NCBI RefSeq assembly: GCF_001428435.1
Contig: NZ_LMSO01000009.1
Coordinates: 518,389-582,388, forward strand
Length of the DNA: 64,000 bases
From: Arthrobacter sp. Soil782
Lineage (GTDB): Bacteria; Actinomycetota; Actinomycetes; Actinomycetales; Micrococcaceae
Direction: 5' to 3'
Positions 16,049 through 24,830 of this stretch are shown piece by piece. Below the pieces are notes generated by a model. It was not told the DNA's origin, searched no databases, and saw only the letters and a list, made by a program, of their open reading frames with translations. Within the stretch, counting starts at the first letter, position 1. Each line of letters begins with the position of its first letter. The translations under genes were made by a program, and so were the position numbers.

Positions 16049-17581
16049 TCAGCCGAAGATTGCGTTGGCGATGAACAGGAGCGGGATCGAGCCGGCCCAC
16101 ACCGCCGTCGTAATTCCAGACCAGCCCTTCAGCGCCGCTGTCCCTTCCAGTCCTGAGAAGCGGGTGACCACCCAGAAGTAGGAATCGTTGAAGTAGCTGA
16201 ACACCATGGATCCAGCCGTGCAGGCAAGTGCCGCAACCAGTGGGTCAACGCCGATCGACGTGACCAGCGGAGCCGTGACCGAAGCCGCGGTAATCATCGC
16301 GACTGTGCCGGAGCCCTGGGCGATACGGACGAGGGTGGCAATCAGGAACGGAACCAGGAAGGCCGGAAGGGCTGTCGCTGCTATGGCTTCAGCGAGGGCA
16401 TCGCCGACTCCTGAGCTACGCAGCACCTGCCCGAGGGCACCGCCTGCACCGGTGATGAGCAGAATGAGCCCGGCTGACGCAGCAGCATCAGCGAACCAGC
16501 CCTGCACCTTGGAACGCGGAGTCCAACGGGGCAGGAGCACGTACACGGCAAGGATGACGCCAATCACGAGGGCAACCACGGGGTTACCGATGAAGGCCAG
16601 TGGGACGGCCCACGCGGAGGGCTCGTACTCACCAGTACCGACAACACCCTGGTTGCTCTGGTCGATTGCACCGCTCACCGTGTTGAGAATGATGAGGATC
16701 AGAGGCACGAGCAGCGGGAGGGAAGCAACGAAGGCTCCTACCTTGTGGGGCTTGGCTCCCGCCGGCGGCGTACCCAGTTCGGAACTGTCGAAGTCAATGG
16801 TGGAACCGTATTCGGGATCCTCCGATGGTCCGGTTGCGCCAATGGCATGGGCAGTACCGTCACCCCGCGCGTCGTCGCCATGGTCAGCGAGGGCTGTGGT
16901 TGTCCGGCCACGGTGGTGACTGGCGGCCCTACCGTAAACGGTCTCGCGAATGGTCTCCGACATGCCAGGCTCAATTTTCGGCCCGATCCATTTCGCGTAG
17001 AACACGACCACCGGCAACAGGATGATGGTGAACGCAAGCCCGGCAAGGATGAGAGCTCCAAGATCTGTGCCGAGAATACCGGCAACAGCGAGGGGACCCG
17101 GCGTCGGTGGAACCATATGGTGCGTCAGCGTCATACCGCAGCCAAGGGCCAGTGCCAGCGTGATGTAGCCGGCACGCTTTACCCTGGCGATGGAGCGGGC
17201 CAGCGGGTTCATAATCACGTAGCCGGAGTCACAGAACACCGGGATGGAGACGAGCGACCCAACGCTTGCCATTGCCCAGGGTTCGCGCCCCTTGCCGAAC
17301 AGCTTCAGGAACGCAAGCGCCAGGGCATTAGCGGCACCTGACACCTCGAGAATCTTTCCGATTCCCACGCCCAGACCAATCACAATTCCGATGGACGCGA
17401 GGGTATTGCCGAACCCGGTTGTGATCGCCGAAACAATCTCCAGCGGAGCCTGCCCAGCCACAAGACCGGTCACCAGGGCGGCAATAAGCAGTGCCACGAA
17501 CGCATCAAGGCGCGTTCTCAGCACAAGGATGATGATGGTCGCGATTCCAAGAACCAGCGCCAAAAGTAGTTGTATGTCCAC
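16049..17581 (-). CDS. gntP: GntP family gluconate:H+ symporter
   Basis: A 510-residue polytopic protein with the GntP family pattern, including SIGIVIGLGVGIGKILEVSG, the IPVFCDSGYVIMNPLA motif and GMTLTHHMVPPTPGPLAVA (about residues 149-167), the family signature. It would import gluconate or a related sugar acid with protons. Start is GTG 17581 with GAGGAG about 10 bp upstream. Between residues 217 and 278 there is an unusual hydrophilic insert rich in His, Asp and Gly that makes the protein about 60 residues longer than the E. coli transporters. A divergent GntR regulator and SDR follow, a common gluconate/sugar-acid arrangement. Confidence 0.9.
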   Translation of the reverse strand: MDIQLLLALVLGIATIIILVLRTRLDAFVALLIAALVTGLVAGQAPLEIVSAITTGFGNTLASIGIVIGLGVGIGKILEVSGAANALALAFLKLFGKGREPWAMASVGSLVSIPVFCDSGYVIMNPLARSIARVKRAGYITLALALGCGMTLTHHMVPPTPGPLAVAGILGTDLGALILAGLAFTIILLPVVVFYAKWIGPKIEPGMSETIRETVYGRAASHHRGRTTTALADHGDDARGDGTAHAIGATGPSEDPEYGSTIDFDSSELGTPPAGAKPHKVGAFVASLPLLVPLILIILNTVSGAIDQSNQGVVGTGEYEPSAWAVPLAFIGNPVVALVIGVILAVYVLLPRWTPRSKVQGWFADAAASAGLILLITGAGGALGQVLRSSGVGDALAEAIAATALPAFLVPFLIATLVRIAQGSGTVAMITAASVTAPLVTSIGVDPLVAALACTAGSMVFSYFNDSYFWVVTRFSGLEGTAALKGWSGITTAVWAGSIPLLFIANAIFG

Positions 17582-17783
17582 TTGGTATGTACTCCTCGTC
17601 AGCTAAGCAAGCCTCGTTGCCGTCTTAGGGTCTGCACGTGCCCGAAGTACATTGACGAGCGATGTGCTGACTGTCACACTAGCACCGGACATATGACGTC
17701 TGACAAGTACCCGGAGAGGAAATGGATCGTGCGGATGTGCGTAGCAGCGGTGCTTCCCCGCAGACGGGCCGGGAGGTGGACCC

Positions 17784-18506
17784 ATGGCGCGTGCTTCGCT
17801 GGCTGAGTCGGTCTTCGAAGAGATCCTTGAGCGCATCATCAACGGCACTTATCCGCCCGGCGAGTTCCTTCCGTCTGAGGGCGAACTGGCCGCCTCAACG
17901 GATGTAAGCCGATTGACGGTGCGCGAGGCATTGAAGAAGCTTCAGGCCCAGAATGTGGTTCAGGTGCGGCGCGGACTCGGCACGTATGTGAACCCGAGCG
18001 CCCAATGGACGGACCTGCAGGCCATCCTGCGCTCCGCAACCGCGGCGTCCGCTTCTCCTGACGTCTCACTTCGGCTCCTGGAGATTCGGCGCATGGTGGA
18101 AATCGGGGCTGCCGAACTGGCTGCCCTGCACGCCACCAAAGAAGACCTGACCCGTATGGAGACGGCAAACGCTGCACTGCGGGTTGCGCATCAGGCAGGC
18201 AACCTCGATGCCGTGACCACCGCCGACCTTGCCTTTCATGAAGCAGTTTTCCGGGCATCGGCGAACCCCTTCATTCCGGTGATTCTTGGACCCCTCGGCA
18301 AGCTGCTGTACAGCATGCGGCGGGAGACGTCGTCGTTCCTTGAAGTTCAGAAGCATGCGCTTGAGCACCATGCGCTGGTGCTTGACGCAATCCGGACCGG
18401 TGATGCCGAGGTGGCCGGAAAAGCGATGCAGGCGCACATCAACCAGACCTATGACGACTACGAGCACTTCATCCATCACAACGATCAGCATCAGGAGCAA
18501 AGGTGA
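17784..18506 (+). CDS. GntR family (FadR subfamily) regulator
   Basis: A 240-residue protein: winged HTH at residues 1-70 (FLPSEGELAASTDVSRLTVR) and FCD domain from about 85 to 225, with the metal/ligand residues in DLAFHEAVFRAS and LEHHALVLDAI. FCD GntR proteins respond to sugar acids such as gluconate. It is divergent from the GntP-type symporter and its stop overlaps the SDR start by four bases (GTGA), so it probably controls both. ATG at 17784 is chosen because the homologous region begins there. Confidence 0.9.
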   Translation: MARASLAESVFEEILERIINGTYPPGEFLPSEGELAASTDVSRLTVREALKKLQAQNVVQVRRGLGTYVNPSAQWTDLQAILRSATAASASPDVSLRLLEIRRMVEIGAAELAALHATKEDLTRMETANAALRVAHQAGNLDAVTTADLAFHEAVFRASANPFIPVILGPLGKLLYSMRRETSSFLEVQKHALEHHALVLDAIRTGDAEVAGKAMQAHINQTYDDYEHFIHHNDQHQEQR

Positions 18507-19279
18507 CCGAATCAGCAGAATTCCCCTCAAGCCGTACAGCGGTACTCACAGGGGCGGCCTCCGCACGTGGAATCGGTCGGGCGACAGCCAATCGGTTGGC
18601 CGGCGAGGGCTGGAACATCGGAATTCTCGACATCGACGGCGCCGCTGCCGAAGAGGCAGCAGCGGATATCGCTCAGCGGCACGGCGTTCAAGCAATCGGT
18701 GTTGCTACTGACGTGTCCGATGAGGCTTCGGTGGATGTTGCCATCGGCCGGATCGAAGCCGAGTTGCCGCCTATTGTGGCGCTGGCGAACCTAGCGGGGA
18801 TCAGCTCCCCCACCGAGTTCATGCAGGAGACCAGGGAAGCCTGGGAGCGGGTTTTCGCGGTCAACATGACGGGAACCTTCCTCGTGACGCAGCGGGTGCT
18901 GCACGGGATGATCGAGCGGAAGCTCGGGCGTGTGGTAAGCATTTCGTCGATCTCCGCCCAGCGTGGTGGGGGTACCTATTCCAAGGTGGCCTACAGCGCG
19001 TCAAAGGCCGGCATCATTGGATTCACGCGTGCGCTCGCACGGGAGATGGGCGAGCACGGCATCACGGTCAACAGCATTGCGCCGGGTCCGGTTGACACCG
19101 ACATCATGGGCGGAACCCTCACGGAGGAGCGCAAGCGGGACATGTCGAAGGACATCCTGGTTGGTCGCGTGGGCACCGTCGACGAGATGGCTGCGCTCAT
19201 CTCGTTTTTGGTGGGTCCTGATGCCGGGTTCATTACCGCCGCTACCTACGACATCAACGGCGGCCTGCAGGTTTCGTGA
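18503..19279 (+). CDS. Short-chain dehydrogenase/reductase
   Basis: A 258-residue classical SDR: coenzyme-binding TGAASARGIGRA (about 16-27), LANLAG (the NNAG position), catalytic Ser in SISSISAQR and the YSASK motif with Tyr/Lys, then APGPVDTDI. An acidic residue at the end of strand 2 (DIDG) suggests NAD rather than NADP. Start is a GTG overlapping the GntR stop. With GntR and GntP it probably oxidises or reduces a sugar acid (a gluconate 5-dehydrogenase-like step); the precise substrate cannot be read from sequence. A long inverted repeat follows 60 bp downstream. Confidence 0.85.
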   Translation: MTESAEFPSSRTAVLTGAASARGIGRATANRLAGEGWNIGILDIDGAAAEEAAADIAQRHGVQAIGVATDVSDEASVDVAIGRIEAELPPIVALANLAGISSPTEFMQETREAWERVFAVNMTGTFLVTQRVLHGMIERKLGRVVSISSISAQRGGGTYSKVAYSASKAGIIGFTRALAREMGEHGITVNSIAPGPVDTDIMGGTLTEERKRDMSKDILVGRVGTVDEMAALISFLVGPDAGFITAATYDINGGLQVS

Positions 19280-19338
19280 TGCCGTAGCTTGAATGCGCGG
19301 CAGCCACCGCCAGGCGGCCGCTCGAGCGTGGGCGAGTG

Positions 19339-19410
19339 CCCCGCCGATAGCGTTTCAGTCATCGGATAGCCGTTTACCGCTATCCGATGGCTGGAATGCT
19401 ATCGGCGGGC
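19339..19410 (+). terminator. Long inverted repeat, stable as + strand RNA
   Basis: Arms 19339-19370 and 19379-19410 flank an 8-base loop. Ignoring the outermost base, 31 positions pair; the three departures from DNA symmetry (19352/19397, 19355/19394, 19359/19390) are all G-U pairs on the + strand but A-C clashes on the minus strand. It follows the SDR gene and precedes the MarR stop, so it probably ends or protects the GntR-SDR transcript. Confidence 0.65.
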
Positions 19411-19452
19411 GAAACTGCTAGCAGCGCCGGCTGTCCGGTGACGGCTGCGGAC

Positions 19453-19932
19453 CTACTTCCCCAGGGAAGCAAACATCCGCCCCTCGGGATCGAGCGTCTT
19501 CAATAGCTGGGTGGTGATCTCGGACAGCTGTCCGACCTGCTCCGGCGTGAGCTGGTCGAACACCATCCCGCGCACGAACTCAACGTGGCCTGGGGCAGCG
19601 TCCACCAACTTGGCCCACCCTGTCTCGGTCAGCGTCACGTTCTTCGCACGACGGTCTTCGCTGCACTCGGTCCGCTCCACCAGCGCCTTCTTCTCCAGAC
19701 CCGTCAGCACCCTGGAAAGCCGCGGAAGCGTTGCATTGGTCTGCGACGCCAGCGCTGTGATGCGCAACGTCCGCCCGGGCACCTCGGACAGTGACGCCAG
19801 CACGAAGTACTCAAAGTGCGTCAGATCCTCATCGCGCGTCAGTTGCCCATCGAGCGCCGCCGGCAGCAACTCGAGCACAGCCGCCATCCGCTTCCACGCG
19901 TCCTGTTCGTCCTTGCTGAGCCATCGCGTCAT
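19453..19932 (-). CDS. MarR family transcriptional regulator
   Basis: A 159-residue winged-helix protein of typical MarR length: LRITALASQTNATLPRLSRV is the HTH and DRRAKNVTLTETG the wing with its characteristic D-x-R. It is divergent from the F420-reductase-like gene and DoxX gene, and the 91-bp gap holds two similar dyad boxes, one 18 bp from each start side, fitting autoregulation plus control of the neighbours. Such MarR/DoxX units usually respond to phenolics, quinones or thiol stress; that link is inferred. Confidence 0.9.
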   Translation of the reverse strand: MTRWLSKDEQDAWKRMAAVLELLPAALDGQLTRDEDLTHFEYFVLASLSEVPGRTLRITALASQTNATLPRLSRVLTGLEKKALVERTECSEDRRAKNVTLTETGWAKLVDAAPGHVEFVRGMVFDQLTPEQVGQLSEITTQLLKTLDPEGRMFASLGK

Positions 19933-19949
19933 GCCTTCATTCTACGTAA

Positions 19950-19967
19950 TGGTTGCATGTACAACCA
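19950..19967. promoter_or_regulatory. Putative MarR operator, box 1
   Basis: TGGTTGCATGTACAACCA, symmetric at 14 of 18 positions, 18 bp upstream of the MarR start codon. Its reverse complement matches box 2 at 14 of 18 positions. Confidence 0.6.
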
Positions 19968-19983
19968 ATCGGTGCTAATTTAT

Positions 19984-20001
19984 TAGTTGTACCCGCAAGC
20001 A
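19984..20001. promoter_or_regulatory. Putative MarR operator, box 2
   Basis: TAGTTGTACCCGCAAGCA, related to the reverse complement of box 1 and placed 22 bp before the start of the F420-reductase-like gene. Confidence 0.5.
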
Positions 20002-20023
20002 ATTCTTTCTCAAGGAGCTCCAC

Positions 20024-20602
20024 ATGACTTCGTTCACCATCTTCGGCAAGGGCAACATGGGCAGCGCCATCGCAGGCGTCGTCGCAGCAGGCGGCTCGTC
20101 CGTCGAGCACATCGATTCGTCCAGCACCGGCGCCGCCACCGTCAGCGGCGACGTCGTCGTTCTCGCAGTCCCCTACCCCGCCCTCAAGGACATCGTCGCG
20201 CAGTACGGTGACCAGTTCTCCGGCAAGATCGTCGTTGACATCACCAATCCGCTGAACTTCGAAACCTTCGATTCACTCGTCGTTGCCCCTGACAGCTCCG
20301 CCGCCGCCGAATTGGCGTCCGCACTACCGTCGTCGAAGGTCGTCAAGGCCTTCAACACCAACTTCGCGGCCACCCTCGGTTCCAAGACCGTCGGCTCAAA
20401 CCAGACCACCGTGCTCATCGCCGGCGACGACACCGATGCCAAGAACACCCTCGCCGACGCCGTAAAGGCCGGCGGAGTGGACGCCGTCGACGCCGGCTCC
20501 CTCGCCCGCGCCCGCGAACTCGAAGCTATCGGCTTCCTGCAGCTGACCCTCGCCGCCGGCGAGAAGATCCAGTGGACCAGCGGATTCGCTCTCGTGCGCT
20601 AA
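20024..20602 (+). CDS. NADPH-dependent F420 reductase-like protein
   Basis: A 192-residue Rossmann protein. FTIFGKGNMGSAIA at the N-terminus is the dinucleotide-binding glycine motif, VVLAVPYPALKDI follows strand 4, and VVDITNPLNFETFD and VVKAFNTNF are typical of the NpdG/F420H2:NADP oxidoreductase group (COG2085). Many actinobacterial paralogues act on quinones or unknown substrates rather than F420, so the specific reaction is open. AAGGAG precedes ATG 20024. Controlled, with the DoxX gene downstream, by the divergent MarR protein. Confidence 0.8.
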   Translation: MTSFTIFGKGNMGSAIAGVVAAGGSSVEHIDSSSTGAATVSGDVVVLAVPYPALKDIVAQYGDQFSGKIVVDITNPLNFETFDSLVVAPDSSAAAELASALPSSKVVKAFNTNFAATLGSKTVGSNQTTVLIAGDDTDAKNTLADAVKAGGVDAVDAGSLARARELEAIGFLQLTLAAGEKIQWTSGFALVR

Positions 20603-20621
20603 TCAGGCACAATCACCAGCA

Positions 20622-20656
20622 CGACGCCGGTGCTCACCCGTTGCGCACCGGCGTCG
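20622..20656 (+). terminator. Intercistronic hairpin before DoxX gene
   Basis: Perfect 11-bp arms (CGACGCCGGTG / CACCGGCGTCG) with a 13-base loop lie between the F420-reductase-like gene and DoxX gene. It could attenuate or partly end transcription between the two genes, or protect the upstream message. Confidence 0.5.
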
Positions 20657-20694
20657 CTCGTTCCACCCAGCCCCAAACCCCGAAACGGAACTTC

Positions 20695-21129
20695 ATGAAC
20701 AACGCCACCCAGACCACCACTGCCCGCACCGTGCTTCGCGTCGTCGTCGGCTTCCTTTTCGCCGCACACGGCTGGCAGAAGTTCAACGAGTGGACCATTG
20801 CCGGCACTACCGCAGCCTTCGGTGACATGGGCATCCCCATGGCCGAGGTCGCCGCCCCGGTCATTGCCACCCTTGAGCTGGTCGGCGGAATCGCCCTCAT
20901 CCTGGGCCTCCTCACCCGCCCTGTTGCGGTGCTGCTGACCCTCGACATGCTGGGCGCACTGGTTCTGGTGCACATCTCCGCCGGCGTCTTCGTTGCGAAC
21001 AACGGCTACGAACTTGTGCTGCTGCTCGGTGCCGCCGCGCTGACCCTCGCACTGGTTGGTCCGGGCCGCGCCTCGGCTGACTACGCGCTGTTCGGCCGCC
21101 GCGACTCACGCGTGAGTGTGCTCGCGTAA
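20695..21129 (+). CDS. DoxX family membrane protein
   Basis: A 144-residue protein with four transmembrane segments and the standard DoxX pattern: VLRVVVGFLFAAHGWQKF at the first segment and VAAPVIATLELVGGIALILG in the second. Members often sit with MarR regulators and take part in thiol or phenol stress responses at the membrane. ATG 20695 has only a weak purine-rich site upstream. A perfect terminator follows 12 bp after the stop. Second gene of the MarR-controlled pair. Confidence 0.88.
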   Translation: MNNATQTTTARTVLRVVVGFLFAAHGWQKFNEWTIAGTTAAFGDMGIPMAEVAAPVIATLELVGGIALILGLLTRPVAVLLTLDMLGALVLVHISAGVFVANNGYELVLLLGAAALTLALVGPGRASADYALFGRRDSRVSVLA

Positions 21130-21141
21130 GCACTAAACCTG

Positions 21142-21177
21142 AAAAGGGAGGAAGCCTGCACCGGCTTCCTCCCTTTT
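21142..21177. terminator. Rho-independent terminator between DoxX and LmeA genes
   Basis: Perfect 15-bp stem (AAAAGGGAGGAAGCC / GGCTTCCTCCCTTTT) with a 6-base loop and five T residues at the end on the + strand. Placed between convergent genes, it can serve both directions. Confidence 0.9.
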
Positions 21178-21213
21178 TGCGTACCCGGAGTGCTCCCGCA
21201 GCAGCGGGTGGCA

Positions 21214-21924
21214 CTAAGGACCCAGGCGAACGCCTTCACCCTTCAGATTGGCCCGAAAACCGTCGTCCTGGACGGTGACTTCCTGCAGCATAAGCCCCTC
21301 GGGAAGGCCTTCGATCTCATGCTCGATGGTCACGAGGCTGCGCACCACGGTGCCGATTGCGTTCGAGAGGAAGTCCGGGCCGCCAATGTCGATCGAGCGG
21401 GGTTCGACCACGAGACTGCCGCCCTCGACCTCGACAGTGCCGGTGGCCACGACGCGAAGTTCGCGGCCCAGCGCTTCCACTGTGCGAACGACGGCGGCCT
21501 GGCCGCCCTCCGCTGCACGGACCACGGTTCCCTCCCCCAATTCGTCGGCGACAACCTCGAACGGCACCGTGGCGTCCACGGAGAGCCGGGCCGCGACCGA
21601 ACCGTCCGGCCCAGTGACCACATCCTGACCGACAGCCTGCACGTCACGAAGCGTCGAACCGGCGGTAACCACTGTTCCGGCGTCCAACTCAAGGTCAGCG
21701 AGCCACGTCTCGTCCTCCCGCAGGTCGTCCGGCGGCAGGTCGTCGGGAGCTGCAGGCGGTGGAAGGTCGCCGGGCATAGCCGCGGTCGACGACGGCGTTG
21801 GCTCCGCGCCGGACATTCCCGCCGGGCTGCTCACCGCCCACCAGAGGATCGCAATCGTGATGCCCAGGACAAGGATCATCCCAACGGCACCGATCAGCCA
21901 GTCCTTCGCACGCGTCCAGTCCAT
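21214..21924 (-). CDS. LmeA family (DUF2993) phospholipid-binding protein
   Basis: A 236-residue protein: short cytosolic start, one transmembrane segment (about 12-32), a Pro/Ala-rich linker, then a DUF2993 domain with alternating short strands (VDATVPFEVVADELGEGTVV, ELRVVATGTVEVEGGSLVV) and the VTVQDDGFRANLKGEGVRL ending usual for the family. In mycobacteria LmeA binds phosphatidylinositides and supports lipomannan elongation; this homologue is expected on the outer face of the membrane. It stands alone, with a bidirectional terminator at its 3' end. Confidence 0.82.
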   Translation of the reverse strand: MDWTRAKDWLIGAVGMILVLGITIAILWWAVSSPAGMSGAEPTPSSTAAMPGDLPPPAAPDDLPPDDLREDETWLADLELDAGTVVTAGSTLRDVQAVGQDVVTGPDGSVAARLSVDATVPFEVVADELGEGTVVRAAEGGQAAVVRTVEALGRELRVVATGTVEVEGGSLVVEPRSIDIGGPDFLSNAIGTVVRSLVTIEHEIEGLPEGLMLQEVTVQDDGFRANLKGEGVRLGP

Positions 21925-21971
21925 AAGAACAGTCTGGTGGTTCCGAGCGCGGGATGGGTGGACCCCGTCGG

Positions 21972-22340
21972 TCAGGCGGTCTGGCTCAGTCGATCGGTCG
22001 GAAGGGGAAGTTCGATGACTGCCAGGAGGTCCACCGACTTGGCGATCGGTCCATCCATCGCTTGAGCAACCGAAATGGTGTCCCGCCGAACCTCCTGAAT
22101 CAGCACCTTGACGCGCCGCCCATCAAGGTCCAGCCACCAATCCTCGATGAACATTCGAAGACCCAGTTCTTCTAGAATGTTCTCCGCATCCTCCAGTTCC
22201 GTCGCTTCGCCGGCTGGACGATGCAGGAGGTCGAACGGCGCAAAAAGACCATCGTTGGTGAGATGGATATAGCCAACGTGCTCACCATCGGACGACCGCC
22301 TGTGGTCGAAAGTGTTCTCAGTAGGTAGCGCGCTGGTCAT
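21972..22340 (-). CDS. Hypothetical protein
   Basis: A 122-residue acidic protein starting at ATG 22340. A segment GYIHLTNDGLFAPFDLLHRP followed by an Asp/Glu-rich helix (ELEDAENILEELGL) and IEDWWLDLDGRRVKVLIQEV suggests a compact alpha/beta domain; I do not recognise a family. The frame is open further upstream but that part is antisense to the pxpA promoter and early pxpA. No obvious operon partner. Confidence 0.55.
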   Translation of the reverse strand: MTSALPTENTFDHRRSSDGEHVGYIHLTNDGLFAPFDLLHRPAGEATELEDAENILEELGLRMFIEDWWLDLDGRRVKVLIQEVRRDTISVAQAMDGPIAKSVDLLAVIELPLPTDRLSQTA

Positions 22341-22392
22341 ATGGCCACTATAGGTTCGCTCGTAGCCAGAGCCGCCACCAACGTGAGTGAAT

Positions 22393-22405
22393 ATTGTTGA
22401 ACAAT
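22393..22405. promoter_or_regulatory. GntR operator of the pxp operon
   Basis: ATTGTTGAACAAT is a 6-1-6 dyad, perfect apart from its central base. The same sequence occurs twice in front of the Nramp-like/DUF1445 operon at 31762-31798. Presumed target of the GntR protein encoded at the end of the pxp operon. Confidence 0.7.
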
Positions 22406-22455
22406 CTGTGAATCTCGTGCATGCTGGGGGGACCACAAACGAGACGAGGATCACT

Positions 22456-23214
22456 ATGGCTTTCATCGACCTCAACAGCGACGTCGGCGAGTCCTTCGGC
22501 AACTGGACCATGGGCAACGACGCCGCCATCTTCCGCTCCGTCTCCAGCGCCAACGTTGCGTGCGGCTTCCACGCCGGTGACCCGTCCACCATCGCCCAGA
22601 CGTGCCGCGACGCAGTTGCCGCCGGCGTCACCATCGGCGCCCACGTCGGTTACCGGGACCTGGCCGGCTTCGGACGGCGCTTTCTCGACTGCTCCCCCAC
22701 AGAACTGGCCGACGACGTCCTGTACCAAATCGGCGCCCTCGACGCGATTACCCGCGCAGCCGGCGGCACCATCCGCTACGTCAAGCCACACGGCGCCCTC
22801 TACAACACGATCGTCACCCACGAGGTCCAGGCCAAGGCAGTAGTCGACGCCGTCAAGGCCTTCGGCGGCGACCTCCCTATGCTGCTCCTCCCGGGCTCGG
22901 TCGCGCTCAAGACGGCAGAAGCCGCCGGACTCCGCGGAGTCTCCGAAGCCTTCGCCGACCGCGCCTACAACCCGGACGGCACCCTGGTCTCCCGCCGTGA
23001 ACCCGACGCCGTCCTCCACGATGAAGACACCGTCGCCGCCAACATGGTCCGCCTCGCCACCGAAGGAACCATCATTGCCCGTGACGGCTCCACTATCAGG
23101 ACAACCGCCGAAAGCATCTGCCTCCACGGCGATACCGACGGCGCGGTGGCCATGTCCGCCGCCGTCCGCCGCGAACTCGAGGCTGCCGGCGTCAGCATCC
23201 GGAGCTTCGTGTGA
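22456..23214 (+). CDS. pxpA: 5-oxoprolinase subunit PxpA (LamB/YcsF family)
   Basis: A 252-residue LamB/YcsF protein: [18 protein letters not shown] at the start, [11 protein letters not shown] (about residues 34-44), [16 protein letters not shown] and [10 protein letters not shown] are all family signatures of this TIM-barrel hydrolase-like fold. PxpA works with PxpB and PxpC to open 5-oxoproline (pyroglutamate) to glutamate with ATP. First gene of an operon with overlapping joints: its TGA overlaps the GTG of the fused pxpB-pxpC. A GntR box lies 50 bp upstream of the ATG. Confidence 0.93.
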   Translation: MAFIDLNSDVGESFGNWTMGNDAAIFRSVSSANVACGFHAGDPSTIAQTCRDAVAAGVTIGAHVGYRDLAGFGRRFLDCSPTELADDVLYQIGALDAITRAAGGTIRYVKPHGALYNTIVTHEVQAKAVVDAVKAFGGDLPMLLLPGSVALKTAEAAGLRGVSEAFADRAYNPDGTLVSRREPDAVLHDEDTVAANMVRLATEGTIIARDGSTIRTTAESICLHGDTDGAVAMSAAVRRELEAAGVSIRSFV

Positions 23215-24830
23215 GCGCTGGGATTCCGCAGAGCAGCATGCTGACGGAAATTCACTGGGCCGGGCCGCGCGCCCTGCTCATCGAACTCGAATCGCTCGAC
23301 GCGGTCCTGGCCCTTCATGCGCAACTGGTCGACCATCCGCTGCCTGGCCAGGTTGATGTCCTCGCTGCAGCCCGCACCGTGCTCGCTGTGTTCGACTCGA
23401 GCGGGAACGCCCGCGCTGCCAGCACCGCAGTCGCTGCGCTGGACGTCGCCCAGTCAAAGGACGCGCTTACCTCCGCCGATCCAGTCCGGGTCGAGGTGGT
23501 GTACGACGGCGACGACCTCGCCGAAGTAGGCCGCCTCACCGGCCTGGGTGCTGACGGCGTCATCGAAGCCCACACCGGACAACTCTGGACGGCGGCCTTC
23601 GGCGGCTTCGCTCCCGGTTTCGCCTACCTCGTCGGCGAGAACGAGACCCTCAACGTCCCACGCCGCACCAGCCCCCGCACCGCCGTACCTGCAGGATCGG
23701 TGGCCCTGGCCGGCAACTTCTCCGCCGTCTACCCGCGCCGCTCCCCCGGCGGCTGGCAACTGATCGGCCGCACCTCCACCCGCATGTGGGACCTCGACCG
23801 CGAGCAGCCCGCCCTCCTGCGCCCCGGCACCACAGTCCAGTACGTAGCGGTGCGTGAGGCGATCGAGCTTGCGGACACCCAGGGAACAAACGACGACGAC
23901 GACGCCACCCGCCCTGCCGCTGTCGGCCCCGCCCTCGAGGTACTCAACCCCGGCCCGCAGTCGCTGATCCAGGACCTCGGCCGGCCCGGACTCGGTGATC
24001 TCGGGGTCTCGGCGTCCGGCGCTGCCGATACCGCGAGCGCACGCCAGGCCAACCGTCTGGTCGGCAACGAGCCCGGGGACGCCGTCGTCGAAAGTGTCGT
24101 CGGCGGACTGGCGGTTCGCGCTCATGGGGAACTGACGCTCGCCCTCGCCGGTGCACCGGTGCCCGCCCGCATCGACGGACAGCACAGCGAGCGGACCGCT
24201 CCGCTGTATGCGCCCTTCGCGCTGCATGACGGCGAGAGCCTGCACCTCGAGGTGCCCGAGGCGGGATTGCGAACCTACCTCGGCGTCCGCGGCGGCATCG
24301 ACGTCGAACCGGTACTCGGCAGCCGCTCGACTGACCTGATGTCCGGAATCGGCCCGGCGATCCTCAAACAGGGAACAGTGTTGCCGGTTGGCGACGTCGA
24401 GCACGGGCGGACAGTCGGTACGGCCGAAACCTCAACTCTCCCGCAAGACATCCTCGAGCGCCGGGAAACGGTCACGCTGCGCATCACCACCGGCCCCCGC
24501 CAGGACTGGTTCACACCGGAATCGCAGGCCGCCCTCACAGAGCACCCCTGGACAGTCACCGCGGAATCCAACCGGATCGGCGTCCGCCTTGGGGTGACCA
24601 GCGGCCAGCCGCTCGAACGCGCACGCACCGAGGAGCTCCCCAGCGAAGGTGTGGTGGCAGGCTCACTGCAGGTGCCGCCGTCGGGCCTTCCCGTCCTTTT
24701 CCTCGCCGACCATCCGGTCACCGGCGGCTATCCGGTGATCGGCGTCGTCGTACCCGCTGACCTGCCCGCCGCCGCCCAACTGCCGCCGGGCACCACCGTG
24801 CGTTTCATCGAAATGGAGCCTAAGCCATGA
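23211..24830 (+). CDS. Fused 5-oxoprolinase subunits PxpB-PxpC (KipI-KipA type)
   Basis: A 539-residue protein that joins two subunits usually encoded separately. Residues ~10-220 form the carboxyltransferase C/D domain (PxpB/Kip[43 protein letters not shown]) and ~235-530 the A/B domain (PxpC/Kip[49 protein letters not shown]). An acidic linker with a DDDD run joins them. Start is GTG 23211 (GTGA overlap with pxpA); an ATG at 23238 is the alternative. The next gene overlaps it by ATGA. Together with PxpA it should form the ATP-dependent 5-oxoprolinase. Confidence 0.92.
   Translation: MSAGIPQSSMLTEIHWAGPRALLIELESLDAVLALHAQLVDHPLPGQVDVLAAARTVLAVFDSSGNARAASTAVAALDVAQSKDALTSADPVRVEVVYDGDDLAEVGRLTGLGADGVIEAHTGQLWTAAFGGFAPGFAYLVGENETLNVPRRTSPRTAVPAGSVALAGNFSAVYPRRSPGGWQLIGRTSTRMWDLDREQPALLRPGTTVQYVAVREAIELADTQGTNDDDDATRPAAVGPALEVLNPGPQSLIQDLGRPGLGDLGVSASGAADTASARQANRLVGNEPGDAVVESVVGGLAVRAHGELTLALAGAPVPARIDGQHSERTAPLYAPFALHDGESLHLEVPEAGLRTYLGVRGGIDVEPVLGSRSTDLMSGIGPAILKQGTVLPVGDVEHGRTVGTAETSTLPQDILERRETVTLRITTGPRQDWFTPESQAALTEHPWTVTAESNRIGVRLGVTSGQPLERARTEELPSEGVVAGSLQVPPSGLPVLFLADHPVTGGYPVIGVVVPADLPAAAQLPPGTTVRFIEMEPKP

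Noticed and set aside
17582-17783. Search for a GntR operator between gntP and the GntR gene
   Set aside because: A segment with TTGTCAGAC was noted near 17697-17706, but symmetry fails beyond three bases on each side.
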